The notes below the pieces were generated by a model, which made no database searches, was not told the DNA's origin, and saw nothing but the letters and a program-made list of their open reading frames with translations. This document shows, in pieces, positions 24,506-33,417 of a stretch of DNA of 64,000 nt (position 1 is its first letter; every line of letters begins with the position of its first letter). This DNA comes from Jiulongibacter sediminis (lineage in GTDB: Bacteria > Bacteroidota > Bacteroidia > Cytophagales > Spirosomataceae): the NCBI RefSeq assembly GCF_001306455.1, contig NZ_LGTQ01000006.1, forward strand, positions 620,001 to 684,000, in the 5' to 3' direction. The position numbers were made by a program, and so were the translations under genes.

Positions 24506-26233
24506 ATGAACAAATACCTTCTTAGCCTTCTTACAGGCTTCCTTGCATTTTCATGCCAACCGAAGGCAGAAAACGAATCAACCACCGAAAAGCTAGACTG
24601 GTGGAAAGAGCTGGTCATCTATCAGATTTACCCGCGAAGCTTTAATGATACCAACGGCGATGGAATCGGTGACCTGAACGGGATCTACGAAAAGCTGGAT
24701 TATTTGAAAGACCTCGGCATCGATGCCATCTGGATGTGCCCGTTTAACAGTTCACCTAATGCCGATAATGGCTACGATGTTAGCGATTACCGCAATATTC
24801 AGCCGGAGTTCGGGACTATGGAAGACTTTGATAAACTGCTCAAAGGCATGCATGACAGGGGGATTAAACTGGTGATGGACGTGGTAGTGAACCACAGCAG
24901 CAATGAGCACGAATGGTTTAAACAATCGCGTAGCTCAAGGGATAACCCTTACCGCGATTATTATCACTGGTGGCCGGCCGAAAAAGGAAAGCCGAATTAC
25001 CGCTATAGTCTGTTTGACCCGAAGGGTGATGCCTGGAAATATGACTCCACCACAAACGCTTATTACCTCCATTATTTTTCGGAACAGCAGCCGGACTTGA
25101 ATTGGGAGAACCCAAAAGTGCGTCAGGAAGTGTATGACATCATGAAATTCTGGGCAGAGAAAGGCGTGGATGGTTTTCGCTTGGATGCCTTCCAGTTTGC
25201 CGCCAAAGACACCACTTTCCCGAAATTACCCGATGGGTATGAGAAGAATTTCTTTGAGTACTATGCGGTGCAGGATGGTCTGCATGATTACCTCAAAGAA
25301 ATGAACGAGCAGGTATTCAGCAAATACCCTGTGATGAGCGTTGCCGAAGGAGCCGGTCGTAATTTTCAGGATGCCCATGATTTGGTGGATGCCAGCCGAA
25401 ACGAGCTCAATATGGCATATGCTTTTGATGGCGTGGATGTTGCTCAATACGGTGGCTATGAATTGAGCAAAATGAAGCAAGTGTTCTCTAAATGGGATAG
25501 TGCCTTTGCTGATCAGGGCTGGCTTTCCGTTTTCCTTTCTAACCACGATCAGGCCCGGATGGTAAGTCGCTGGGGTGATGATTCTCCGGAGTTTAGAGCA
25601 CCGTCCACAAAAATGCTGAATACCTTTATTTTAAGTATGCGGGGTACGCCGTATTGTTATTATGGAGACGAAATAGGTATGACCAATATTGATTTCCAGA
25701 CCATAGATCAATACCAGGATATCGCCGCCAAAAACAGCTATCAAAAAGCGATGATGGAGGGTGAGTACATGGAGCTTTTCATGAGAAAGCTCAATTTCTC
25801 GTCCCGCGATAATGGCCGTACGCCTATGCAATGGAACACTTTTCAAAATGCAGGTTTCAGCACTGGAAAACCATGGTTGCCTGTGAATGAAAATTATAAA
25901 ACCATCAATGTGGAGGCTTCGCAGAATGACCCAAATTCCATTCTGAATCACTTCAAAAAGATGGTGAAATTGAGAAAAGAAAACCTGGTTTTGATTCATG
26001 GTACTTACGAATTGTTCGCTAAGGAGCATCCACAGATTTATGCCTACACCCGTACACTGGGACAAGAAAAAATGTTGATACTCCTCAATTTTTCGAAACA
26101 AGTAACTTCACTGAAACTTGATGAGAACCTTGCCCTCGAAGAGGTTTTGGTCAATAATTATGAGAATGTTGATCTAGCAAATGGTACTGTGAGCCTGAAA
26201 CCTTATCAGGGTATGGTTTTCAGGTTAAAATAG
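24506..26233 (+). CDS. GH13 alpha-glucosidase/oligo-1,6-glucosidase-like lipoprotein
   Basis: 575 residues with a lipoprotein signal (LLSLLTGFLAFSCQP). The catalytic barrel begins WWKELVIYQIYPRSFNDTNGDGIGDLNGI, split here only by description. Catalytic residues: nucleophile Asp227 in GFRLDAFQF, acid/base Glu281 in SVAEGAGRN, and Asp348 in LSNHDQARM. Region I DVVVNHSS is present. The pattern matches GH13 subfamilies that cleave short alpha-glucosides. As a lipoprotein it likely acts in the periplasm or at the outer membrane. It follows the DUF1080 operon but is separated from it by a terminator. Confidence 0.93.
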   Translation: MNKYLLSLLTGFLAFSCQPKAENESTTEKLDWWKELVIYQIYPRSFNDTNGDGIGDLNGIYEKLDYLKDLGIDAIWMCPFNSSPNADNGYDVSDYRNIQPEFGTMEDFDKLLKGMHDRGIKLVMDVVVNHSSNEHEWFKQSRSSRDNPYRDYYHWWPAEKGKPNYRYSLFDPKGDAWKYDSTTNAYYLHYFSEQQPDLNWENPKVRQEVYDIMKFWAEKGVDGFRLDAFQFAAKDTTFPKLPDGYEKNFFEYYAVQDGLHDYLKEMNEQVFSKYPVMSVAEGAGRNFQDAHDLVDASRNELNMAYAFDGVDVAQYGGYELSKMKQVFSKWDSAFADQGWLSVFLSNHDQARMVSRWGDDSPEFRAPSTKMLNTFILSMRGTPYCYYGDEIGMTNIDFQTIDQYQDIAAKNSYQKAMMEGEYMELFMRKLNFSSRDNGRTPMQWNTFQNAGFSTGKPWLPVNENYKTINVEASQNDPNSILNHFKKMVKLRKENLVLIHGTYELFAKEHPQIYAYTRTLGQEKMLILLNFSKQVTSLKLDENLALEEVLVNNYENVDLANGTVSLKPYQGMVFRLK

Positions 26234-26249
26234 ACGTCATCTCCGAATA

Positions 26250-26317
26250 GCCACCAAGACTTCATGTATCACTAAGAATAATCTTTGTGCTACTTTGAGT
26301 CTTGGTGACTTAGTGGC
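26250..26317. repeat. Palindromic dispersed-type repeat element
   Basis: GCCAC (26250-26254) matches GTGGC (26313-26317); CACCAAGACT (26252-26261) matches AGTCTTGGTG (26298-26307); CACTAAG (26270-26276) matches CTTAGTG (26309-26315). The right half is built of near-repeated 9-base units (CTTTGTGCT, ACTTTGAGT, CTTGGTGAC). It resembles the CTTAGTG/CTTGGTG repeats found between genes in many Bacteroidota genomes. Only this copy is visible. Confidence 0.55.
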
Positions 26318-26349
26318 GAAAAATAAGAGGGTTCATTTTTATTCGAAAT

Positions 26350-27423
26350 TCAAAAATCCAACGTCAGCTGCCGTCCCTCTATCTCATCCGCAAATTCAAG
26401 ATTGGAGAGTGTGACTCCCATGAGACGAACGCCTTTGTTCAGAGGTAAAAGAGCATTGAGTAGCTCGTAGGCCATATGGCCAATTGTGTTTTGATCCATG
26501 ATTAGCAGTTGTGAAGTTCGGCTTCGGGTGATTTGCTCAAAGTCCTGGTATTTGATTTTCAAGGTCACCGTTTTGCCATAGGCTTTGCTTCGCTGAAGCC
26601 GTTTTTGAAGCTCTTCCAAGATAATGTCCAATTCACGGTAGAGGTCGTCAGGCTCGTTGTAATCTGTTTTGAAGGTATTCTCCACGCCTACTGATTTTCG
26701 GATTCGCTCGGGGTTGACCTGACGGTGATCTTCTCCCCGGCATATTTCATAATAATATTGTCCGGCCTTTCCGAAATGGTTGACCAAATACTCCAAGCTC
26801 TTCTCTCGTAACTCTTTGCCGGTAAAAATGCCCAGTTTTACCATTTTCTCAGCCGTCACTTTCCCGATCCCAAAAAAGCGTCGAACCTCCAGTTTCTCTA
26901 CAAAAGCCTGAGCCTGATGCGGTTTGATCACAAACATTCCATCTGGCTTATTGACATCAGAAGCCGTTTTAGCCAGAAATTTATTGAAAGAAACTCCAGC
27001 AGAGGCTGTAAGTTGAGTTTGTTCTTTAACCTTCTGACGAATTTGACGGGCGATTTCTGTAGCTGTTTCAATGCCTTTCAGATTCTCTGTAACATCCAGA
27101 TAGGCTTCGTCGAGCGAAAGCGGTTCAATGAGCGGAGTGTATTCCGCAAAAATCTCCCTGATTTGGTTGGAAACCCTCTTATACTGATCAAAACGAGGCT
27201 TAACAAAAATAAGGTTAGGGCAATGTCGCTTCGCTGTAACAGATGGAAGGGCTGATTTTACCCCGAATTTGCGGGCTTCATAACTTGCTGCCGCCACCAC
27301 GCCTCGCTGTGCACTGCCGCCCACGGCCACTGGTTTACCACGCAGTTCCGGGTTATCCCTTTGCTCTACTGAAGCAAAGAAGGCGTCCATGTCGATATGT
27401 ATGATTTTACGGAGGCGTTCCAC
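26350..27423 (-). CDS. dinB: DNA polymerase IV (Y family)
   Basis: 357 residues from a GTG start at 27423, directly after the stop of the upstream gene. Palm-domain motifs: IIHIDMDAFFASVEQR (first catalytic Asp pair), AASYEARKFGVKSA, and PLSLDEAYLDVT (second acidic pair). The helix-hairpin-helix and little-finger domains follow (VRRFFGIGKVTAEKM; VTLKIKYQDFEQITRS). It carries out error-prone bypass of damaged DNA. It is translationally adjacent to a DinB-superfamily protein; the shared name dinB is a coincidence of nomenclature. Confidence 0.96.
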   Translation of the reverse strand: MERLRKIIHIDMDAFFASVEQRDNPELRGKPVAVGGSAQRGVVAAASYEARKFGVKSALPSVTAKRHCPNLIFVKPRFDQYKRVSNQIREIFAEYTPLIEPLSLDEAYLDVTENLKGIETATEIARQIRQKVKEQTQLTASAGVSFNKFLAKTASDVNKPDGMFVIKPHQAQAFVEKLEVRRFFGIGKVTAEKMVKLGIFTGKELREKSLEYLVNHFGKAGQYYYEICRGEDHRQVNPERIRKSVGVENTFKTDYNEPDDLYRELDIILEELQKRLQRSKAYGKTVTLKIKYQDFEQITRSRTSQLLIMDQNTIGHMAYELLNALLPLNKGVRLMGVTLSNLEFADEIEGRQLTLDF

Positions 27424-27900
27424 CTAGTAAACCATTTTAAAAGTAGAGGTCAGGCCAGCATCGGGCAATATTTGCAGAAGGTGGTGTTTCGTATGTTCAA
27501 TATAGTCCTTCATGATAAACTCCAGTGTAAAAGGTCCGGCATTTTCAATGGTCAAAGTGTTCTGTAAAGTGCTCTCGGGAGTATTTTCTATGAGATGAGC
27601 AAGGTGTAGATTGATGGCCCGCCAGAGGTCAATTAATTGTAACCAGTTTGCTTTTTGGTAGGCTTGGAGCTCCACCCACTCGTCCTGATGATATCCAGGT
27701 AAATCCTGTCCGCCAGTTTCCATGGTTTTAACAAACTTGGTTTGGTTATTGGTAGCGGAGTCTATCAGATGACCTAATATTTCCTTTTTACTCCATTTCT
27801 GAGGACTTGGTTTGACCGAAGCTTCGGCCTCGGAAACCAGCTTTAATGTCCCTATTTGGCTGTTAATCAGCTGTCTTAATCTTTCTGCGGTTTCTTGCAT
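27424..27900 (-). CDS. DinB-superfamily (DinB_2-like) protein
   Basis: 158 residues from the ATG at 27900 (MQETAERLRQL). A longer frame to 28095 lies inside the coding sequence of the divergent acyltransferase and is rejected. The four-helix fold has metal-binding His residues in KKEILGHLIDSATNNQ and in YIEHTKHHLLQILP. These proteins are probable thiol-transferases or metal-dependent enzymes of unknown substrate. The stop codon is followed immediately by the GTG of DNA polymerase IV, so the two are translationally coupled. Confidence 0.85.
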   Translation of the reverse strand: MQETAERLRQLINSQIGTLKLVSEAEASVKPSPQKWSKKEILGHLIDSATNNQTKFVKTMETGGQDLPGYHQDEWVELQAYQKANWLQLIDLWRAINLHLAHLIENTPESTLQNTLTIENAGPFTLEFIMKDYIEHTKHHLLQILPDAGLTSTFKMVY

Positions 27901-27909
27901 CGCAATGCT

Positions 27910-27917
27910 TATTTTTG
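27910..27917 (+). promoter_or_regulatory. -7 promoter element (TATTTTTG) before the acyltransferase
   Basis: A full match to TAnnTTTG in the 27-base gap between divergent genes. The start codon follows at 27928, so the leader would be very short. No TTG at -33. Confidence 0.35.
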
Positions 27918-27927
27918 TCGGAATTTT

Positions 27928-28809
27928 ATGAGCAGTTACAGTTACCCCCAAATGCACCCAAAGGTAAAGCCGATCGTATTCTGGTTTATGCGGCTTTATG
28001 CAAGAATAGTCAATTTTTTCTTTGTAAAACGGCTGGATGCCGAGGGCATGGAGAACATTTCTGATACCAAGCCTATCATTTTTGCCGCTACCCATGCTAA
28101 CTCATTTTACGACGCTATCTTATTGCATATAGAGACCAAAAGGTATGTTCATGCCTTAGCCCGTGGCGATGCTTTTAATAATAAAGCTGTAGCCTTTATT
28201 CTTGATCTGGTTCATATTTTACCCATTTGGAGAATTACCGAGGGAAAGCAGAACATGGCGAAGAATAATCAGACTTTTGATAGGTGCCATGAGCTCCTTA
28301 GAAATAATAAACAGGTCTTAATTTACCCTGAGGGCAGATGTAAAAATCAAACTACTCTTCTGCCATTGAAAAGGATGGGTACCTCTGCCATGGCTTTAAG
28401 AGCCTGGAAAGATGGAATAGATGCAGAGGTGGTACCGGTGGTTAGTACCTACGATAGCTTCAAAAACTTCGGGAAAAGGATTAATCTGAGAGTCGCCAAG
28501 CCTTTGAGAAAAGAGGACTTTGATCTCACTCAGGACCCGGCTGAATTTGCAAAAGTCTTCACCGCAAAACTTACTGAAGAGATGGAGGCGATGATAGATC
28601 ATAATTTCAAGCCGGTTGGTTTTTTGAGGAATCTGGTGCACTATCTAGGCTGGCTCATTCATTTACCACTTTTTCTTTTCATTCATTGGTTTACCAAAAG
28701 GAAGTTCGGCCGTACCATCTTTTTTGACTCGGTTTGGTATGGCATTTATTATGTTACCGCCGGGACTTACTGGCTACTTCTGGGTATTTTTATTTCTCAA
28801 TTTCTGTAA
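27928..28809 (+). CDS. Lysophospholipid acyltransferase (PlsC family), membrane protein
   Basis: 293 residues from the ATG at 27928. The catalytic motif is in ATHANSFYDAILL: His and Asp are five residues apart (HX5D) instead of the more usual four, as in several Bacteroidota acyltransferases. The second motif is LIYPEGRCKN (FPEG type). One or two C-terminal transmembrane segments (LIHLPLFLFIHW; YVTAGTYWLLLGIFI) anchor it in the inner membrane. It would transfer an acyl chain to lysophosphatidic acid or a related lipid. aroB follows 26 bases downstream. Confidence 0.85.
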   Translation: MSSYSYPQMHPKVKPIVFWFMRLYARIVNFFFVKRLDAEGMENISDTKPIIFAATHANSFYDAILLHIETKRYVHALARGDAFNNKAVAFILDLVHILPIWRITEGKQNMAKNNQTFDRCHELLRNNKQVLIYPEGRCKNQTTLLPLKRMGTSAMALRAWKDGIDAEVVPVVSTYDSFKNFGKRINLRVAKPLRKEDFDLTQDPAEFAKVFTAKLTEEMEAMIDHNFKPVGFLRNLVHYLGWLIHLPLFLFIHWFTKRKFGRTIFFDSVWYGIYYVTAGTYWLLLGIFISQFL

Positions 28810-28835
28810 TTCATTGACGCAAAACCTTTAAAAAT

Positions 28836-29867
28836 ATGTCTGTAAAAATTGGCTCTATCACTACGCTGTTACCTGAGTTTCTTAAGGCTGGTGATTACTC
28901 AAAAATCACGGTTTTGGTTGATGAAAATACCGGTCAGCATTGCTATCCACTCATCAAAGAGCTTTTGCCGGAGCATATTTTAATTGAGATCAAAAGTGGC
29001 GAAGAACAGAAAAATCTGGGCACTTGTCAGCACATCTGGCAGGTGATGACGGATAACGAGCTTGACCGTCATTCGCTAATGATTGATTTAGGTGGTGGAG
29101 TTATCGGAGATATGGGCGGTTTCTGTGCGGCTACCTATAAAAGAGGCATTGATTTTATTCAGATTCCGACGACACTTCTTGCTCAGGTTGACGCCAGTGT
29201 TGGTGGTAAATTGGGTATTGATTTCAATGGCTACAAAAATCATATCGGGGTTTTTCAATTGCCGAAAACGGTGTTGATTGATGCCGATTTTCTGAAGTCG
29301 TTGCCATGGGCGGAATTGAGATCCGGTTTTGCTGAGGTTGCAAAGCATTGCCTGATTGCTGATGGAGCAAAATGGGATGAAATCAGAAGAATTGATTTTG
29401 ATGATCAAGATTTTGCAGACCTGATTGCCCACTCAGTAGAAATCAAAAAAGAGGTTGTCGCCAGTGATCCTACTGAAAAAGGTCGTCGTAAAATTTTGAA
29501 TTTTGGACATACGCTAGGTCATGCTATTGAGACCTATTTTCTGGAGAGCCCGGAAAAAGAAAGATTATTGCATGGTGAGGCTATTGCTGCGGGCATGATT
29601 TGCGAGGCTTCTATCTCCCTTGAGCGAGGGCTAATCGACGAATCTCTATTTCTTGAAATTGAGGAATTTCTATTCTCAATTTATGGAAAGGTGGAAATTT
29701 TAGAAGGTGACCTGGAGGCTATTCTGCAACATACTTTACAGGATAAGAAGAACAAGGGAGGTCAGGTGAGATTCTCACTTCTTGATGGGAAAGGTTCTTG
29801 TGGCTTTGATGTTATCTGCAATAAAGAGGAAATGGAAAAAGCCCTGCGTCAATACATCGGCGAGTAA
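28836..29867 (+). CDS. aroB: 3-dehydroquinate synthase
   Basis: 343 residues. Conserved blocks: IDLGGGVIGDMGGFCAATYKRG (NAD site; shortened here), IPTTLLAQVDASVGGKLGIDF, the Lys/Asn around YKNHIGVF, AEVAKHCLI, KILNFGHTLGHAIE (metal ligands His) and LLHGEAIAAGM. It makes 3-dehydroquinate, the second step of the shikimate pathway that feeds tryptophan synthesis. The first 40 residues are somewhat shorter than in enteric AroB, as is usual in Bacteroidota. Confidence 0.95.
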   Translation: MSVKIGSITTLLPEFLKAGDYSKITVLVDENTGQHCYPLIKELLPEHILIEIKSGEEQKNLGTCQHIWQVMTDNELDRHSLMIDLGGGVIGDMGGFCAATYKRGIDFIQIPTTLLAQVDASVGGKLGIDFNGYKNHIGVFQLPKTVLIDADFLKSLPWAELRSGFAEVAKHCLIADGAKWDEIRRIDFDDQDFADLIAHSVEIKKEVVASDPTEKGRRKILNFGHTLGHAIETYFLESPEKERLLHGEAIAAGMICEASISLERGLIDESLFLEIEEFLFSIYGKVEILEGDLEAILQHTLQDKKNKGGQVRFSLLDGKGSCGFDVICNKEEMEKALRQYIGE

Positions 29868-29986
29868 TTTTGGGTTAAGTCCTTTGTTTTTAATGGTTTT
29901 CGAAGTTATTTTTAGAATTCGGGTGCAACTTTTTGGAGCCCTGAATCGTATACTTCATATCTAAGAACCTGAAAACACTGATATTT

Positions 29987-30541
29987 ATGAAAAGACTTCT
30001 TCCTCTTTTGGCCCTTTTAGTTTTGGGATTAGCCTCCTGCAACTCCCTCAAACTTATGGTAGACAATGATTACAGTTACGCTACCGATTTTACAACTTAC
30101 AAGAATTATAATTTTCTGGCGTGTGAAGTAGATACTTCATTTATATGTACAGAAATTCAGGATGCTATCAGAAGACAAATGAGAGCTCGTGGTTATAAAT
30201 TGACAGATGACGCACCGGGTCTTTTGGTAAGCTATAGTATCATTCGCGATCGTGTAGAATACAAAGGTTACTTTCAGCCATCGCTTGATCGCTGGGTGAA
30301 TAAATACGAATTTGACGATACCTATAAAACCCAAAATTTCAACTTTGGTGGCGGTATGATTCTGGTGTCTTTACTTGATGCTGAGAGCAGTCAGCTTATT
30401 TGGAGAGGTTACGCCAGCGGAGTTTTCAATAAGAAGGTGAAGAAACCTATTAATTATTACCGAAACGTCGTCCGAACGATATTTGATCAGTATCCGCTCT
30501 TTGCGGCGGGTGAACAGCCCCGAAAACTGACAGGCATTTAA
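29987..30541 (+). CDS. DUF4136 lipoprotein
   Basis: 184 residues with a lipoprotein signal (LLALLVLGLASCNSL, lipobox LASC). The start of the mature part (DYSYATDFTTYKNYNFL) and the C-terminal block (GGGMILVSLLDAESSQLIWRG, AVVRTIFDQYP-like NVVRTIFDQYP) are typical of DUF4136, a family of small outer-membrane lipoproteins with no known role. It has its own spacing of 119 bases from aroB and is followed by a terminator. Confidence 0.88.
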   Translation: MKRLLPLLALLVLGLASCNSLKLMVDNDYSYATDFTTYKNYNFLACEVDTSFICTEIQDAIRRQMRARGYKLTDDAPGLLVSYSIIRDRVEYKGYFQPSLDRWVNKYEFDDTYKTQNFNFGGGMILVSLLDAESSQLIWRGYASGVFNKKVKKPINYYRNVVRTIFDQYPLFAAGEQPRKLTGI

Positions 30542-30560
30542 TTTAAACTAGCACGTAAAT

Positions 30561-30597
30561 AAAATCCCCCGATCTGTCTGGACCGGGGGATTTTTTA
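30561..30597. terminator. Bidirectional intrinsic terminator
   Basis: AATCCCCCG (30563-30571) pairs with CGGGGGATT (30584-30592) around a 12-base loop, with A-run before and T-run after. It separates the convergent DUF4136 and ABC-F genes. Confidence 0.9.
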
Positions 30598-30617
30598 TGC
30601 TTTGAAAATAATTTCAA

Positions 30618-32240
30618 TTACTCACCTCTCAATTCCTTACGCTGAGATTTCACCGTTTCATCTCTTACGTAATCATCAAAAGTCATCAGCTTATCCAAAG
30701 TGCCGTTCGGTGTCAACTCAATGATTCTATTGGCTACCGTATTGGTCAATTGCTGGTCATGACAAGTGAACAAAATCACGCTATCGTATTCTTCCATCCC
30801 TTTGTTCAAGGCCTGAATAGATTCCAGGTCAAGGTGGTTTGTTGGTTCGTCAAAAACAAGAGCGTTTGCGTTAGAGAGCATCATTTTTGAGAACATACAA
30901 CGCTGTTTTTCACCTCCCGAAAGGACTGTACATTTTTTCAACGCCTCTTCACCAGAGAAGAGCATACGACCCAGGAAGCTGCGAACGAAAGTTTCATCCT
31001 TATCCTCAGAGTATTGACGAAGCCAATCGACCAAATTCAGCGAGCTGTCATTAAAGTACTCACTGCTGTCGTTTGGCATATAATCTTTAGTGATGGTAAC
31101 ACCCCATTGAAAAGTACCTGACTCTGCTTTTTTCTTACCCATGATGATGTCAAAGAATGCGGTTACAGCAAGTCCATCCTGGCTCAGGAACGCGATTTTT
31201 TCATCTTTGGCCACTCTGAAAGTCAGGTTTTTAAAAAGGTATTTTCCTTCCTCGTTTTTGTAGCTGAGATTCTCAACATTCAAAATCTGGTCACCTACTT
31301 CACGCTCAGGTTTAAAACCAATGTATGGGTAACGACGAGATGAAGGCTGAATAGCCGAAACATCAAGTTTGTCGAGCATTTTCTGTCGTGCTGTAGCCTG
31401 CTTTGATTTCGCCACGTTGGCAGAGAATCTGCGGATAAACTCCTCCAGTTCTTTCTTTTTCTCCTCGGCTTTCTTATTCTGATCAGCCTTCTGACGGGCG
31501 GCTAACTGGCTAGATTCATACCAGAAGCTATAGTTACCACCGTAAAGGGTGATTTTCTTGAAGTCAAGGTCGGCGATATATGTACAAACGTTATCCAGGA
31601 AGTGTCTATCGTGAGAAACAACGATCACCGTATTTTTGAAATTCAAAAGGAAGTTCTCTAACCAGATGATTGATTCAATGTCCAGGTTGTTGGTAGGCTC
31701 ATCCAGAAGAAGTACATCAGGCTCACCGAAAAGGGCCTGGGCCAGCAAAACCTTCACTTTCTCAGCCGGGTTCATCTCTGACATCAGGGTATGGTGATAT
31801 TCCTCCTTTACCCCAAGGCCTGAAAGTAATGCAGCAGCATCAGACTCAGCCTCCCAGCCATTCATTTCAGCAAATTCAGCTTCCAGCTCAGCGGCACGGT
31901 TACCATCTTCTTCCGTGAAATCTTCCTTCATGTAGATGGCGTCTTTCTCTTGCATAATTTCTACCAAACGCTCATTGCCTCGCATCACCGTCTCCAATAC
32001 AGAGAAATCATCAAAGGCATTTTGATTCTGGTTCAGCACCGACATTCTTTCGCCCGGGTCAAGGCTAACTTTTCCCGTAGTAGGCTCCAGCTCGCCTGAC
32101 AATATCTTCACAAAAGTGGATTTTCCGGCACCGTTGGCCCCGATCAGACCATACACGTTACCTGGAGCAAATTTCAGGTTTACTTCTTCGAAAAGGGTTC
32201 TTTTACCAAAAACCTGAGATATATTATTGACTGTTAGCAT
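30618..32240 (-). CDS. ABC-F family ATP-binding protein (YbiT-like)
   Basis: 540 residues, two nucleotide-binding domains without membrane segments, so a cytoplasmic ribosome-associated translation factor. Domain 1 has Walker A GANGAGKST and Walker B VLLLDEPTNNLD; its signature is altered (MNPAEKVKV where LSGGE is expected). Domain 2 has a normal signature (LSGGEKQRC) and Walker B (ALVFDEPTNHLD), but its P-loop region (AFLSQDGLAVTAFFD) lacks the GxxxxGK[ST] pattern. I believe this degeneration is shared by Bacteroidota relatives, but could not check. The inter-domain linker is about 240-330. A TATCTTTG promoter element lies upstream. Confidence 0.92.
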   Translation of the reverse strand: MLTVNNISQVFGKRTLFEEVNLKFAPGNVYGLIGANGAGKSTFVKILSGELEPTTGKVSLDPGERMSVLNQNQNAFDDFSVLETVMRGNERLVEIMQEKDAIYMKEDFTEEDGNRAAELEAEFAEMNGWEAESDAAALLSGLGVKEEYHHTLMSEMNPAEKVKVLLAQALFGEPDVLLLDEPTNNLDIESIIWLENFLLNFKNTVIVVSHDRHFLDNVCTYIADLDFKKITLYGGNYSFWYESSQLAARQKADQNKKAEEKKKELEEFIRRFSANVAKSKQATARQKMLDKLDVSAIQPSSRRYPYIGFKPEREVGDQILNVENLSYKNEEGKYLFKNLTFRVAKDEKIAFLSQDGLAVTAFFDIIMGKKKAESGTFQWGVTITKDYMPNDSSEYFNDSSLNLVDWLRQYSEDKDETFVRSFLGRMLFSGEEALKKCTVLSGGEKQRCMFSKMMLSNANALVFDEPTNHLDLESIQALNKGMEEYDSVILFTCHDQQLTNTVANRIIELTPNGTLDKLMTFDDYVRDETVKSQRKELRGE

Positions 32241-32273
32241 AATGAATGTTTAATCTGCCTCTAAAAATGGGTG

Positions 32274-32281
32274 CAAAGATA
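32274..32281 (-). promoter_or_regulatory. -7 promoter element (TATCTTTG) for the ABC-F gene
   Basis: The minus strand reads TATCTTTG, a full match to TAnnTTTG, 34 bases before the ATG. No TTG at the ideal -33 spacing. Confidence 0.45.
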
Positions 32282-32409
32282 CGTTTTTTGCAATGCAATA
32301 TGAAAAGAGTGAATTTGTTCAACTTTTAAGGGCTGCAAATAGTTCTATTTTATCCGTGCAAAGCCCAATGATCTGCCTTAAATTCGTCAGCTCAAACTCT
32401 TCCTAAAAT

Positions 32410-33417
32410 ATGCGTTTAGTTCAATTGCTCAGTCCGTCTAAAGAGCGGAAAGTAGCTCTGGTTTCAGGAGAAAAGCTGCATTTGCTCAATATTTTCACCT
32501 CTGTTTACGATCTGGTAAATCAGGCGATGGATACTAAGAAATCCATGAAAGAGCTCGTGGAGCTCAGTCTTTCTGGTCAAAAACTGAATTATGAGGAGGT
32601 ATGGGCAGGCAAAACTGATTGGCAATGGCTTCCTTGTTTTGACCACCCGACGGATGTCAATAAATGTATGGTGGCCGGCACAGGTTTAACCCATAAAGCC
32701 AGTGCCGAGAATCGGGATAAAATGAATGCCGCCGCCGATGCAGGCACCCAAACTGACTCTATGAAAATGTATTTCATGGGAGAGGAAGGTGGGAAACCCG
32801 GAGCGGGCAAAGTTGGAACGCAACCCGAGTGGTTTTACAAAGGAAACGGAACGGTTCTCAAAGGGCACCTTGAGCCGCTTGACATCCCAAATTATGCCTT
32901 GGATGGGGGAGAGGAGCCTGAAATCGCTGGTATCTACGTGATCAACAAAAATGGGGAACCGGTAAGAATAGGTTTTGCCACGGGCAATGAATACTCAGAT
33001 CACGTTATGGAAAAAATTAATTATTTGTATTTGGCTCCTTCAAAAATAAGAACTTGTAGCATTGGGCCTGAGCTGGTGATTGATGAAAATATTTTCAATA
33101 ACTTGAGAGGAATGGTGACTGTCAAAAAGGGCGGCAAGGTGCTCTGGGAAAAAGAAGTCAAAACTGGCGAAGCAAACATGGCCCACAGTCTTGAAAATCT
33201 GGAATATCACCATTTCAAATACGACAATCATCGTGTACCTGGTCAGGTTCATATTCATTTTTTTGGCACAGGTGCCTTTAGTTATGGAGCCGGAATAAAA
33301 CTTGAGCAGGATGATTCAATGGTCATCGACTGGCCTCAGATGGGTAAGGCTTTGATCAACCCGATTAAGCATGACGAATCAACTGAAAAACAGATCAAAG
33401 TTCTTTCGCTGAAGTAA
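32410..33417 (+). CDS. AraD1/GguC family protein (fumarylacetoacetase-like fold)
   Basis: 335 residues, cytoplasmic. The fumarylacetoacetate-hydrolase-type core is seen in KCMVAGTGLTHKASAENRD, PEWFYKGNGTVLKGH, EPEIAGIYVINKNGEPVRIGFATGNE (read in parts) and the metal-site pattern EPEIAGIY. C-terminal block VHIHFFGTGAFSYGAGIKL. AraD1/GguC proteins are linked to pentose acid breakdown, where they dehydrate or cleave 2-keto-3-deoxy acids. No pathway partner is adjacent. Its last 23 bases overlap the convergent cytochrome/LRR gene. Confidence 0.88.
   Translation: MRLVQLLSPSKERKVALVSGEKLHLLNIFTSVYDLVNQAMDTKKSMKELVELSLSGQKLNYEEVWAGKTDWQWLPCFDHPTDVNKCMVAGTGLTHKASAENRDKMNAAADAGTQTDSMKMYFMGEEGGKPGAGKVGTQPEWFYKGNGTVLKGHLEPLDIPNYALDGGEEPEIAGIYVINKNGEPVRIGFATGNEYSDHVMEKINYLYLAPSKIRTCSIGPELVIDENIFNNLRGMVTVKKGGKVLWEKEVKTGEANMAHSLENLEYHHFKYDNHRVPGQVHIHFFGTGAFSYGAGIKLEQDDSMVIDWPQMGKALINPIKHDESTEKQIKVLSLK

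Noticed and set aside
27901-28095. N-terminal extension of the DinB-superfamily gene
   Set aside because: It lies wholly inside the coding sequence of the divergent acyltransferase; the ATG at 27900 gives a normal protein.
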